Assembly (NCBI GenBank): GCA_028702895.1
Contig: JAQVNZ010000002.1
Span: 33,175 to 97,174 of the forward strand
From: Candidatus Iainarchaeum sp.
Lineage (GTDB): Archaea; Iainarchaeota; Iainarchaeia; Iainarchaeales; JAAZKV01
Length of the DNA: 64,000 nt
Reading direction: 5' to 3'
In this document: positions 55,465 through 64,000 of the stretch, piece after piece
Position numbering within the stretch: position 1 is the stretch's first letter
How the letters are laid out: every line of letters begins with the position of its first letter
Translations under genes and position numbers: made by a program
The notes under the pieces: model-generated
What the model saw: the letters and a program-made list of their open reading frames with translations, nothing else
Database searches by the model: none
What the model was told of the DNA's origin: nothing

Positions 55465-56808
55465 TTATTCTTTTGCTGGGTCAATTATTTTTCCTATGAA
55501 AAGAATTTCTTCATTTATATTATCTTTGATGATAAACGCAAATGGGTGGTTAGCATTAAACTCTATTATTTCTGTTGGTTGTACTGATGTTGTTTTTATC
55601 ATTACAACTCCTGTTGCTGCAGCTGCTTCTGTTCCTTCTTCATTAACTTCTACAAATGCTTTGTGATAAACTTCTGATATTTTTACTTCTTTTCTAGAAT
55701 CCATTTTAAAAAAATCTGCAAAATCAGTGAATGCTTGTAGTATTCCCATTTCTTTTAAATCATCACTCATTTTGTAATCTGTAGTAAATTTGAATTTTGG
55801 TAACGAAACATTCACTTTTGTTTTATTTAATTTATTATTTAAATTTGAGAGTTGTTCTGCTATAGGGATAATAAAATTGTATTGTATTTGTTCACCACAA
55901 TTTTGTGATTGTGTTTCATTAAGACATTCAAAATAAATAGACTTAGGTAAAATAACTATCATTGAAATATCTTCTCCTTTGTAAGGTAGTTCTAAATATT
56001 GGAAATTTGAATCATTGTAATAATTAAACTCGTTTGTTTGGTTCATCATTAGAGTATTAATTGTATTTTCTTTAGAACTAAAAAATTTGGAAAGAATAGT
56101 GTTTTCTTTTTTAAATTCGTTTAACCAAGTTCCTTTAAAATAAATCGCGTTAGTTAAAACAAGTCTTGTGTCTATATCAATAGAATCTTTTGGTAATAAT
56201 TCTTCTATTTTTTGGTTTGTTTGGTCTAAAACCCAATTATTAATTAATTGTCTTTGTTCTTCTGGGGAATTTTTAAAATCAACGGGGGTGCTTGTACCAT
56301 AATAATAATTGTTTATTGTATCATAAAAACTTGGTTTAAATTCATAAGTTTTTTCATTCCAAAGTGAATTAGCTATGCTTAAATTATAATTTCCTTTAGA
56401 AGCGTTCTCGTTTAAAGTATTGTATATTTTTGCAAATGATGATTGTCTTAGAATATCATTTTGTGGAAAATAGAAAACGTCTCTTATTTCTTTTGCAGTT
56501 TGTCCATTTGCTCCTTCATAAGTCATTGCAAGTGCAGTTGAAATACTAAAAGGTGAAAAGAAAATATTTTTTCCTAAATGTTTTGGGTTTGAATCTAATT
56601 TATTATAATAATCAATTGCGAATTTATTGTTTGCTAGAACTAGGTTATTTACTCCTTCTAGAGTTGATTGACTATCATCTAGTGATTTAAAACTTAAAAG
56701 GCCTGTTACAATTGGTGGTTTGGGTGTGATTTGTGGTTGGGGTGTTGTGCATCCAATTAAGAATAATCCAATTATTAAAATTGATAAAATTAGAATTGCT
56801 TTTTTCAT
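55465..56808 (-). CDS. Serpin with lipoprotein signal
   Basis: 447 aa serine-protease-inhibitor-family protein. It has a lipobox (LFLIGC, Cys20), and the fold signatures NIFFSPFSISTALAMTYEGANGQTAKEI, LVLTNAIYFKGTW, and the C-terminal HPFAFIIKDNINEEILFIGKIIDP. The reactive-loop hinge EEGTEAAAATG (about 390-400) has the small residues needed for an inhibitory serpin; cleavage would be about 405-408 near KT-TS. Serpins are sparse in archaea. It is probably displayed outside the cell against foreign proteases. Confidence 0.93.
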   Translation of the reverse strand: MKKAILILSILIIGLFLIGCTTPQPQITPKPPIVTGLLSFKSLDDSQSTLEGVNNLVLANNKFAIDYYNKLDSNPKHLGKNIFFSPFSISTALAMTYEGANGQTAKEIRDVFYFPQNDILRQSSFAKIYNTLNENASKGNYNLSIANSLWNEKTYEFKPSFYDTINNYYYGTSTPVDFKNSPEEQRQLINNWVLDQTNQKIEELLPKDSIDIDTRLVLTNAIYFKGTWLNEFKKENTILSKFFSSKENTINTLMMNQTNEFNYYNDSNFQYLELPYKGEDISMIVILPKSIYFECLNETQSQNCGEQIQYNFIIPIAEQLSNLNNKLNKTKVNVSLPKFKFTTDYKMSDDLKEMGILQAFTDFADFFKMDSRKEVKISEVYHKAFVEVNEEGTEAAAATGVVMIKTTSVQPTEIIEFNANHPFAFIIKDNINEEILFIGKIIDPAKE

Positions 56809-56874
56809 AATTAAGTTATGCCTTTTGTGTTTTAAAATAGTTTGTTTTTATTAGGTTGATGTGATTTAAGAACA

Positions 56875-56896
56875 AATCCCCTCACCCAGAATTGCA
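56875..56896. repeat. 22-bp direct repeat, left copy flanking a toxin-antitoxin pair
   Basis: aatcccctcacccagaattgca, matching 57559-57580 at 21 of 22 bases. Read on the plus strand it looks like a tRNA 3' end (AAATCCCC then CACCCAGA), as if left by site-specific integration. No complete tRNA adjoins it here. Confidence 0.6.
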
Positions 56897-56928
56897 CAAG
56901 GGTACTCTTAGGTTCACATAATTTTTAT

Positions 56929-57216
56929 TTATTTTTTGTTCTTATAAATTTTATCATGGTGGTCAAATTTGTCAAATAAAATAAAGTTTTCTTCTTTGAA
57001 TACTTTGAATAGTAAAACAAAATGTTTCATTATGTGTACTCTTTTATAATCACTCATTTCATACTTTAGATTTTTGTAGTGATTTATTGTAAAATCATCA
57101 GATGAAATTATTTGTTTTATTTTTTTGTTTATTGCTTCAGTAATCTTTTGATCTTTTTTGGCTAAGATTTTGATTGTTGTTTTTAGTTCATCTGAGAGTT
57201 GAAAGTTAAAAGGCAA
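56929..57216 (-). CDS. RelE/ParE-like toxin
   Basis: A small toxin of about 95 aa. It has LPFNFQLSDELKTTIKILAKKDQKITEAINKKIKQII and a C-terminal YKNLKYEMSDYKRVHIMKHFVLLFKVFKEENFILFDKFDHHDKIYK, the RelE-type beta-sheet core. An upstream ATG pair (57243) would overlap the antitoxin by 26 bases; a TTG at 57216 has a GGTGA site six bases upstream and fits better. It pairs with the preceding antitoxin. Confidence 0.8.
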   Translation of the reverse strand: MPFNFQLSDELKTTIKILAKKDQKITEAINKKIKQIISSDDFTINHYKNLKYEMSDYKRVHIMKHFVLLFKVFKEENFILFDKFDHHDKIYKNKK

Positions 57217-57217
57217 T

Positions 57218-57481
57218 TTATTCACCTTTGCATAAATCATCAAGTTCTTTTGTTGTCATTGTTTTGAATCCGTATTTTTTTATGTGTCTATCACAAGAGG
57301 CAATTACTTCTTTTATGATTTCTTCTTTTACTTCGCGTTCAACAAATTCTTCTCCAAACATTTGTGCAAATTTGTTTAATGCTTGGCTCTTGTCATTAAG
57401 TCCATATTTTTCTTTAATTACTCCAAGAACTCTGTTAGTATATTCTTCTGCCTTTAGATTCATTGTTACAGTTCTACTCAT
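57218..57481 (-). CDS. Antitoxin of the RelE-type pair (DUF2683-like)
   Basis: 87 aa: TVTMNLKAEEYTNRVLGVIKEKYGLNDKSQALNKFAQMFGEEFVEREVKEE. The beginning fits a ribbon-helix-helix/DUF2683 antitoxin and the C-terminus is a charged helix that would wrap the toxin. It is immediately upstream of the toxin and shares the GGTGA junction. Confidence 0.75.
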   Translation of the reverse strand: MSRTVTMNLKAEEYTNRVLGVIKEKYGLNDKSQALNKFAQMFGEEFVEREVKEEIIKEVIASCDRHIKKYGFKTMTTKELDDLCKGE

Positions 57482-57558
57482 ATAACATCACCTAACATAA
57501 AGTTAGTTAACGTTATTTTAAACCTTTCGTAAGTATCGCGCCAAGGTTAAAATTAGTA

Positions 57559-57580
57559 AATCCCCCCACCCAGAATTGCA
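57559..57580. repeat. 22-bp direct repeat, right copy flanking a toxin-antitoxin pair
   Basis: aatccccccacccagaattgca; one mismatch with the copy at 56875. Together they bracket the toxin and antitoxin genes (a 684-bp span). The sequence could be a target-site or att-like repeat. Confidence 0.6.
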
Positions 57581-57626
57581 ACCGAATGGTTCTCATTGTT
57601 ACAGAATTGATTTGGTTTTTTATAAT

Positions 57627-58139
57627 TCATATTAATTCCTCCATTTGAATTTTTTTTAATTGATATTCAGTTAAAATAAGTTTTTTGAAGTGTGGTTCAG
57701 TGCTAATAAAAATTTTCTCAAAGATATCTATCCATTCTTTTGATTCCTGTTTGAGTAATTGCTTATGTATTGGTTGCCAGTTAATTAATAAGAAATGTTC
57801 AAAATATATTTTCAGTGATTTGAATGTTAATCTTTGTTTTTGTTTGATATCAGGTAAATTGTTTTTTAAAAAGAAGTTAAATAGTCGAAATAGATTAAAT
57901 GAGATTAGTTTTTTTGCTGATATATATTCTTCAAGTATTCCATCTTCCCACATGTTGTCTTCTATTTTTTTAATTTTAAAGAGTATGTCTTTTGGGGTAG
58001 GAGTCTTGTTTTGTTTTAATAAATAATTTAGTACTTTGTTTTTTGTTCTAATGTTGACAAAATAATATTTGAATGTTTGGTGTACGTGTGGCCCAAAATA
58101 TCCATTTCCCAATTTCCCATTTTTATTTTGTATAAACAT
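57627..58139 (-). CDS. Hypothetical protein (170 aa)
   Basis: Unrecognised. It is rich in aromatic and lysine residues (GKLGNGYFGPHVHQTFKYYFVNIRTKNKVLNYLLKQ; FNLFRLFNFFLKNN; helical throughout). It follows a second unknown gene on the same strand after 44 bases, so the two may be a unit. Accessory context suggests recent acquisition. Confidence 0.55.
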   Translation of the reverse strand: MFIQNKNGKLGNGYFGPHVHQTFKYYFVNIRTKNKVLNYLLKQNKTPTPKDILFKIKKIEDNMWEDGILEEYISAKKLISFNLFRLFNFFLKNNLPDIKQKQRLTFKSLKIYFEHFLLINWQPIHKQLLKQESKEWIDIFEKIFISTEPHFKKLILTEYQLKKIQMEELI

Positions 58140-58183
58140 CTTTTTTCTTAAAAATTTTAATTGGTTGTTTAATGTTGTTTGTT

Positions 58184-58519
58184 TTATTGGTTTTCTTTTG
58201 TCTTTTTTTCAATTGTTAATTCAGCCACGGCTTGTTTATGTAATTCATTTTGGAATAATTTTATTATTGCAATTTCTTTTATTTGCAAGTATGTTTTTGG
58301 GTTGTCTAAATCAAATTTATTCGCTAATTCAAGCACAACATTTTGTATTTGTTCTCTTCTATAATTTTCTTTCATTACAAATGTTTTAAATTTTTCATCG
58401 TCTGTTTTTCCATAATCTTCTAATTTTGGTGGTTGAATTTCAAAACAATAACCTTCTGTTTCATCTTCTAATGACTTTATTTCATCTATCATTTGATTAA
58501 TTAAATCTTCTTTTTTCAT
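58184..58519 (-). CDS. Hypothetical acidic helical protein (111 aa)
   Basis: Starts MKKEDLINQMIDEIKSLEDETEGYCFEIQPPKLEDYGKTDDEK and continues with a helical charged region (LANKFDLDNPKTYLQIKEIAIIKLFQNELHKQAV). An AGAGGT site lies six bases before this ATG, so it is preferred over one five codons upstream. No family recognised. Its small acidic nature and pairing with the next gene are reminiscent of toxin-antitoxin or regulator pairs, but this is only a guess. Confidence 0.55.
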   Translation of the reverse strand: MKKEDLINQMIDEIKSLEDETEGYCFEIQPPKLEDYGKTDDEKFKTFVMKENYRREQIQNVVLELANKFDLDNPKTYLQIKEIAIIKLFQNELHKQAVAELTIEKKTKENQ

Positions 58520-58633
58520 AAAAAAACCTCTCATTATGTATAAGAATTTTGGTTTTTGGGGTTAATAAAGATATTTGAATTTTTAAAAAAAAGTTTTTAT
58601 AAGAAAGATTTTACCCTTTCTTCAAAAATTTAA

Positions 58634-59907
58634 TTATTTTTTCAACATTTTTTGAATGTCATCTTTTTTATAGTAAGCTACTCCAACGATTACTAATAAT
58701 ACAATTAATATTATTATAATTGGTATTATATCCATTGGTGCTTCTACTGGAGTTTCTTCTGTTGTAGTATTTGTTTCTGTAGTATCATCAATTGTTTCTA
58801 CTACTTCTTCAGCAAATCTTACACTTGGTTCTGTGAAATTCACTCCTTCTAAAACTGGTGCTTCTGTATCAGTTACTTGGTAAGTAACTGTTTGTGTTTC
58901 TCCAGCTTTTACTAAAGGTAGTGTGAATTCTAGTATTGGATCATCTTTTAATATTGTGAAGATTGTTCCTGAAGTAATTCTTGAAGCTGTTTCACTAACT
59001 GCTTTTGGTACTTCTACTACTACTTTCACATTCTTTTGATCTTTTCCAGTATTGTTTCTTACTGTTGTTGTAATAGTTGTTTTGTATGATTCGTTTCCTT
59101 GTGCATTAGTTATTTTTTCAACTTTTGCGGTTATTTCGAATTCATATTCTTCTGATTTTTCAACCATTTCTGCTATTTCAGTTTCAGTGAACAAAGCATT
59201 ACCTTGGTCATCAGTCATATTACTTAATACTTCTTCTAATTGTTCAGGAGTATAATTTGTTGTTATTGTTTCTTCAGAAATTGTTTCTGTTGTTGTTCCA
59301 TCATCAGTAGTTGTATCATCAGTTGTAGTGTTAGTTGTTGTTACTACTGTAGTTGTTGAACTACTTCCACCTGTTGGTGTTTGTGTAGCTGCTTGAACAG
59401 TAAATAAACTAGTATTTTCATCTCCAATTACATAACCATTATTTAGTAATTGTACATTATGTGGTCCCACAACAGTTGTTAGGTATGTTCCTTCACAACT
59501 TAAATAAGTTTCACTAACTGAGTTATATCCATAATTATAACCTAAATTATAACCATATCCACGTACTTCAGTGGTTGTTCCGTAAGAATAACCAAGTATT
59601 CCATAACCATATCCACTTAAACCAGTTATTGTTGGTGTACAATTCATATCAACATATGTGGTTGTATCATCAGGTAAAGTTATTTTTGCTTGGATATATT
59701 ATCATAAACTTCAGTTGTTTCTTTTTGTATTTTTGCAGTAATAGTAATAGTGTCACCAATTGTTGGTGTATCATCATCAACACTAAAGTTAACAGTGAAT
59801 GCTGCTGCTGGTCCTGCTAAAAATAAGATAACTAAAATAAATAGTGCAATTCCCATTGTAATAAACTTATTTTTTTGTTTTTGTTCATTTTTTTTAAAAA
59901 TTGCCAT
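58634..59907 (-). pseudogene. Surface-anchored protein, disrupted by a frameshift
   Basis: Two open parts form one protein. The 5' part (59907-59680) has a signal (IALFILVILFLAGPAAA) and an Ig-like start. The 3' part (59647-58634) has a Tyr/Gly-rich segment, a Thr-rich linker (TTTTDDTTTDD), a conserved beta domain (TVRNNTGKDQKNVKVVVEVPK), and a C-terminal membrane helix. Reading frames meet around 59690-59696 (…TATGATAATATATCC…): deleting AT restores DNIQAKITLPDDTTTYVDMNCTP. It could be a pseudogene, a sequencing error, or programmed or phase-variable shift at the ATATAT run. Confidence 0.65.
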
Positions 59908-59969
59908 TTATATCAATCTCCTATAGAATAAAAAAATATACATTTTATTATAGAGAATAAATCATAAAA

Positions 59970-59980
59970 CATATATAAAC
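59970..59980 (-). promoter_or_regulatory. TATA box of the surface-protein gene
   Basis: The minus strand reads AGTTTATATATG, about 65 bases before the ATG. AGGAGAT, a good Shine-Dalgarno, lies 8 bases upstream of the ATG at 59907. This looks like a well-expressed gene's start. Confidence 0.55.
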
Positions 59981-60106
59981 TTTATGTTTTTGTAAAAAAC
60001 TAAGTTTTTTTAAAAAATTAAAACTCAAGGTTTTTTTTTTTAAGAAAAAAAACTTCTAAAAAATAGTTTTAAATCGTTTAAAAACATTTCTTTAACAAAT
60101 ATTGTA

Positions 60107-62833
60107 ATGAAACTTAGTGATAAAGTTACTTCTTTATTAAAAGAAGAAGATTATTCCTTTGAAGAATTAAAACAAAAAACTAACGCTGATTTTTTTGAAC
60201 TAAAAGACACAATAAAAGAATTACTAAAACAAAAAGAAATCTTTAAACAAGGATTTCCAACAAAATACTCTCTAACAAAAAACCCTTCTAAAATTCTTGT
60301 TAATAATTATGTAAAAAATTTTGCAGATTATAAAGAAATATTTTTAATAATAACAACAGGGTTATTACTAGTATTATTATATAGTGTTTTTCTAAAAAAC
60401 CCTTTTCTTTACCCAGGCCTAGAACAAAGAACATTTCTATTGTTCTTGCCTTTATTACTAATAACATTGTTATTGTATGTTCCTTGGTCAAAAGTAATTA
60501 ATATTATTCCAAAAAATATTATTCCAAAAGAAACCTTTCTTTTCTTAGATAAAGCAAAACACCTCACTAGCATAAAAGAACTAAAACAATACCTAAAAGA
60601 ATTTTCTAGCAAAATCCTTGTTCCTTACTACCCTCACTTACTAATAATACTATCAGTTTTTTCTTTGTTTGAAATAGGATTCTTCTCTTCTTTTAACAAC
60701 TTCTTTTCCCCAATAGCTCTTTACCTAATACTAATATCAATAGGCCTAATCATCCTAAAACAAAAAAAACCCTCTTTTTTCAAAGAAAAAGACTTTTGCA
60801 AATATTCATTCCTATTACTCTTAATATTAGTAACTTTATCCTCACTCTCCTTTGAACAAATAACCTTTATTTCAGAACCCCTAAAGGCCATGCAGTTCCA
60901 ACTAACAATATTCACAATAATACTAGGGGCCATCACCTTCTACCAAAACAAAGAAGTAATCGAAGAAATCGAAGAAGAACAAAATACAGAAGAAAAAGCA
61001 GAAGAAAAAAGGGCGAAGGAGTTTAGTGGGAAATATCCGAAGCTCGCTGGGATTCCTGTTGTAAGTAGTATTACAAAATGGATGTATAAGGAAGGGTGGG
61101 GGTATAGCATCTTAATTATTTTAGTTTTGTTTCTTTTTTTATCGTTTACTTTACCCGGGTTAGGAAATTTTATTACAAGGGATGAACCACGTTGGATTAA
61201 TTGGTTTGATAGAGGTATGATTCCTACAAATTCATTAGAACAATCTTTAGATAGAACATTTGTTGATAATTCGTATGGGCGATCAATTATTTATTGGAAT
61301 TCATATTTGAGTGGAAATTTTGTAGGAACTTTGATAATTGATGAAGGATCTGGCATAACAACGTCGTTATTACACCTTCCAGCGTATTTATTTTATCATG
61401 GGAGATCTATTGAAGTATATTTATTGATTTCTCGAGTGCCTTTTGTTATTTTTAATTTTTTGCTACTAATTTTATCATATTTTTTAATAAAAAAACTCTT
61501 TTCGAAAAGAAGTGCATTGTTGTTTTTAATTAGTATGGGGTTATTTCCAATTTTTACAGCTTTTAGCAGAATTGTAAATCACGATTCAATTAATGGTTTA
61601 TTAATATTTACTTTTTTCTTATCTCTTTTAATAGGAATAAAAAATAATAATTATAAATATTTTATTCTTTCTGGTTTTCTTTATTCATTATCTCTTTTAA
61701 CTTCTGGAAAAGCCGGGTTTATAGTCCCTTTATTTTTTATTTCTCCAATTATTATTTGGTTATATTGTGAAAAACAAAATTCTATAAAAATTTTTATTAA
61801 TAATTTATTTAACTTTTTTTCCATAGCAATCATAACTTTTTGTTTATTTTTACCAGCTGCATTTATTTATCCTCAATTAATTTTCTCTAAGTTATTTTTT
61901 CCAGAAAATGAATTAACAATTTTTGTGTGTTTAAGTATTATTTTTATCTTACTTTTAATGGAAAATAAAAATAATTTAAAAAACAGTATAAAAAAAATAT
62001 TCGAAAAAATAAACAATTTTTTTGTTAGATTATTTTTAATTTTTATTTTCGCATTTAGTGTTTTTATTTACTTTAATAGATTTGGAATAATCGAAAAATT
62101 TTTGTGGGAAAGGCACCAATTTTTTGAAGCCCTTCAAGGAACATTTGCATCTTTTATATTTGTTATTCCAACAATAATTTTAATTTTTTTGGTTATTAAA
62201 ATTATTTTTGAAGTTATAAAACCCAGAAAAAATTTATCTCAATTTTTTTGTATTTTATTTTTCATAATTTTAGTGGGATCTGTTTTTTTTACTCTGAATC
62301 AATTTGGATTTTTTACAGTGTATTCAAAATACCAATTATTGTTTATTCCTTTTATTATTGTTTATCTATGTTTTAATAATTTTTTAGAAAAATTATCTAA
62401 AATAAAGTTTTATAATATTTGCATTTTTTTTATTTTTATATTATGTTTTAATAATTTTTTATATTTTCCTAATCAAATTTTTTATACAAATGATTTATAT
62501 GATTCAGAGTATATTCTTTTTAATTACTCTTGGGGGATCGGAGCATATGAAACAGCTGATTTTGTAAACAATTTATCAAATTCAAAATTAATTATTATTA
62601 ATGATTACTTTGGGCATTTATCAAAATTTTTAAATAATAATGTTTATGCCACAAATGATTTTGATTCAGCAACTCATATTATTATTTATCAGTTTAATCC
62701 AAGCTACACTAGATTTTTTCAAAAAAATAATTTTTTAATTGAGAAAATGAATGATGATGACTGGTTATTGGTTTGGGAATACAAAATAAACAAATATGAT
62801 TCTTTAGTGAGTGTTTTTGAAAAGTCAACTTAA
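60107..62833 (+). CDS. Large PMT-like membrane glycosyltransferase with N-terminal wHTH
   Basis: 908 aa. Residues 1-60 (DKVTSLLKEEDYSFEELKQKTNADFFELKDTIKELLKQKEIFK) look like a winged-helix DNA-binding domain; then five or so membrane helices to about 280; an acidic K/E-rich linker (285-308). The second half is a GT-C type enzyme (PMT/Dol-P-dependent): ITRDEPRWINWFDRGMIPTNS, with Asp-Glu as catalytic pair, SRIVNHDSINGLLIFTFF, and many further helices, with the final soluble part. It probably glycosylates surface proteins, perhaps the neighbouring one. The first third uses A-rich codons, the rest T-rich ones. Confidence 0.75.
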   Translation: MKLSDKVTSLLKEEDYSFEELKQKTNADFFELKDTIKELLKQKEIFKQGFPTKYSLTKNPSKILVNNYVKNFADYKEIFLIITTGLLLVLLYSVFLKNPFLYPGLEQRTFLLFLPLLLITLLLYVPWSKVINIIPKNIIPKETFLFLDKAKHLTSIKELKQYLKEFSSKILVPYYPHLLIILSVFSLFEIGFFSSFNNFFSPIALYLILISIGLIILKQKKPSFFKEKDFCKYSFLLLLILVTLSSLSFEQITFISEPLKAMQFQLTIFTIILGAITFYQNKEVIEEIEEEQNTEEKAEEKRAKEFSGKYPKLAGIPVVSSITKWMYKEGWGYSILIILVLFLFLSFTLPGLGNFITRDEPRWINWFDRGMIPTNSLEQSLDRTFVDNSYGRSIIYWNSYLSGNFVGTLIIDEGSGITTSLLHLPAYLFYHGRSIEVYLLISRVPFVIFNFLLLILSYFLIKKLFSKRSALLFLISMGLFPIFTAFSRIVNHDSINGLLIFTFFLSLLIGIKNNNYKYFILSGFLYSLSLLTSGKAGFIVPLFFISPIIIWLYCEKQNSIKIFINNLFNFFSIAIITFCLFLPAAFIYPQLIFSKLFFPENELTIFVCLSIIFILLLMENKNNLKNSIKKIFEKINNFFVRLFLIFIFAFSVFIYFNRFGIIEKFLWERHQFFEALQGTFASFIFVIPTIILIFLVIKIIFEVIKPRKNLSQFFCILFFIILVGSVFFTLNQFGFFTVYSKYQLLFIPFIIVYLCFNNFLEKLSKIKFYNICIFFIFILCFNNFLYFPNQIFYTNDLYDSEYILFNYSWGIGAYETADFVNNLSNSKLIIINDYFGHLSKFLNNNVYATNDFDSATHIIIYQFNPSYTRFFQKNNFLIEKMNDDDWLLVWEYKINKYDSLVSVFEKST

Positions 62834-62847
62834 TATAAAATTATTAT

Positions 62848-64000
62848 TTAAATTTCATAAACTTTTTGTGTATATTTAAATAAGATTATTGCCCAAATTA
62901 AATAAGAAATAATTGTTGCAATAGCTATACCTATTATTCCAAATGGCATTACTAATATAAAATTTAAACTTATATTTAATATAATTATAATAATTCCACT
63001 AAAAAATATGATTTTTATTTCGTCTTTTAAAATCAATAAATTTTGATTAAATATGATTAAACAAGACAATAATGGGAAAAAACTTAATATATATATTAAA
63101 TTTGATACAATACCAAATTCAGAACCATAAATAGTTTTAATTAAAATATCTGAAAAAATAATAAAAAAAATAAAAAGAAGAGTATTAATTATAATTATTT
63201 TTTTGAAAATGTTTTTAAAAAGTTTTTTTGAATCATATTTTTTATTTATAAATAAAGGTAATGATCCTAATAATATTGGTATTGAAATAATTGTTGCTTG
63301 TTTTGTTATGTCTGCTGCAATGGTGTAAAATCCAACTGATTTAATATTTAAAAAATATGAAATCATTACAACATCAATTTTTGATAAAATTATTAACGAA
63401 ATTGATGACAATCCTAAAAAAAGAGATCTTATTAAAATTTTTTTTGACAAATTTAAATTTGAATAATTATTTTTAAATAAAATCTTTTTTATAAATTGTT
63501 TTTTTAATATAAATAATCCTGTAATTAAAGCAAATAAATATCCAAATATGAATGCAATTGTTATTGTAGTAAAATTTAAATTATTAATTAGTGTAAAATA
63601 AATTATTAAACTTATTTTTATTGAATACTCGATCAAATAGATTAAAAATACATAAAACAATCTATGGGTTGATTCAAAAATAGACACTATAAATCCCCAA
63701 AAATTCATTAAAAATAATAAAATTATAAACCAAAAAAGATTGTTTGATAAAATATTAATTTTAATAAAAAATGATATTGTAATTAAAATAATTGTTGCAA
63801 ACAAAAAAAAACATATTTTAAGTTTAAATGCTTCTTTTATATAATTATATGATTTTTCATTAAATTTGTATATAGTAACTTCTTTTTTTACTGCCTCATT
63901 AAGGGAATTTCCAAAAAAAGGGCCAGCTAAGAAGATATATGCAAAAAAAGCATGAAAAATCCATATTCTTCAATTCCTGCAAAAATATGTATAAATAATA
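62848..64000 (-). CDS. Polysaccharide/oligosaccharide flippase (Wzx-like), partial and frameshifted
   Basis: Multi-helix MOP-superfamily protein, cut by the window end. The main frame (62848-63804 and on to about 63942) has LSLIILSKIDVVMISYFLNIKSVGFYTIAADITKQATIIS, a Wzx pattern, and LIYILSFFPLLSCLIIFNQNLL. Beyond about 63949, the matching frame changes: the sequence reads FAGIEEYGFF in another frame, and one extra base in the run of seven A's (63943-63949; poly-T on coding strand) would join it to FFAYIFLAGPFFGNS. Likely an indel or sequencing error. The start lies outside the window. Confidence 0.7.

Overview
The window is archaeal, very AT-rich and densely coded. The evidence is the ribosomal-protein gene order, split RNA polymerase subunits (A'/A'' and B'/B''), eukaryote-like r-proteins (L14e, L34e, L32e, L19e, S4e, L30e), EF-1alpha, EF-2, aIF1, an RNase P P29 protein and tRNA introns with bulge-helix-bulge splice sites. 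Compact proteins, missing zinc ligands in RpoB' and L34e, and a minimal [FeFe]-hydrogenase-like protein suggest a DPANN-grade archaeon (Woesearchaeota, Pacearchaeota or Nanoarchaeota type). That placement is inference.

Region 1 (1-14,880, minus strand) is the ribosomal super-operon. It is transcribed from L3 (high coordinates) through L4, L23, L2, S19, L22, S3, L29, aIF1, Rnp1, S17, L14, L24, S4e, L5, S14, S8, L6, L32e, L19e, L18, S5, L30, L15 and SecY. After a hairpin-rich gap come a DUF106 (EMC3/Oxa1-type) insertase, L34e and the start of L14e. Most starts carry a GGTGA Shine-Dalgarno, and neighbours often overlap by ATGA.

Region 2 (15,100-37,000, minus strand) has three envelope or membrane proteins of unknown role, RtcB, an arrestin-like protein and the informational cluster. 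In transcription order that cluster is RpoH, RpoB'', RpoB', RpoA', RpoA'', L30e, NusA, S12, S7, EF-2, a DUF2207 membrane protein, EF-1alpha and S10.

Region 3 (37,000-49,500) is mixed. It holds a GLUG-repeat surface protein with a triplicated pilin-like leader and a DUF2203 protein. A plus-strand cluster follows: a U32 peptidase-like protein, a minimal [FeFe]-hydrogenase-like protein, and a radical SAM/SPASM enzyme whose 5' end is duplicated as a 44-codon ORF. Next are tRNA-Thr(CGT) with a 12-nt intron, a NOP2/NSUN methyltransferase, a LAGLIDADG endonuclease abutting tRNA-Asp(GTC) with a 71-nt intron, a lipoprotein, a CcdA-like protein, an MBL hydrolase and a ZIP transporter.

Region 4 (49,500-58,600) is accessory: a Bro-N protein, a broken abiE locus split around a fic gene with a striking operator, a polysaccharide deacetylase-like protein, a GNAT protein, a lipoprotein serpin, and a RelE-type toxin-antitoxin pair between 22-bp direct repeats.

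Region 5 (58,600-64,000) concerns the cell surface: a frameshifted surface protein, a large multi-spanning PMT-like glycosyltransferase, and a partial, apparently frameshifted flippase.

The most interesting signals are the [FeFe]-hydrogenase-like protein, the duplicated radical SAM start, the tRNA-Asp/homing-endonuclease pair, the abiE/fic mosaic, the S12-S7 intercistronic hairpin and the lost zinc sites.
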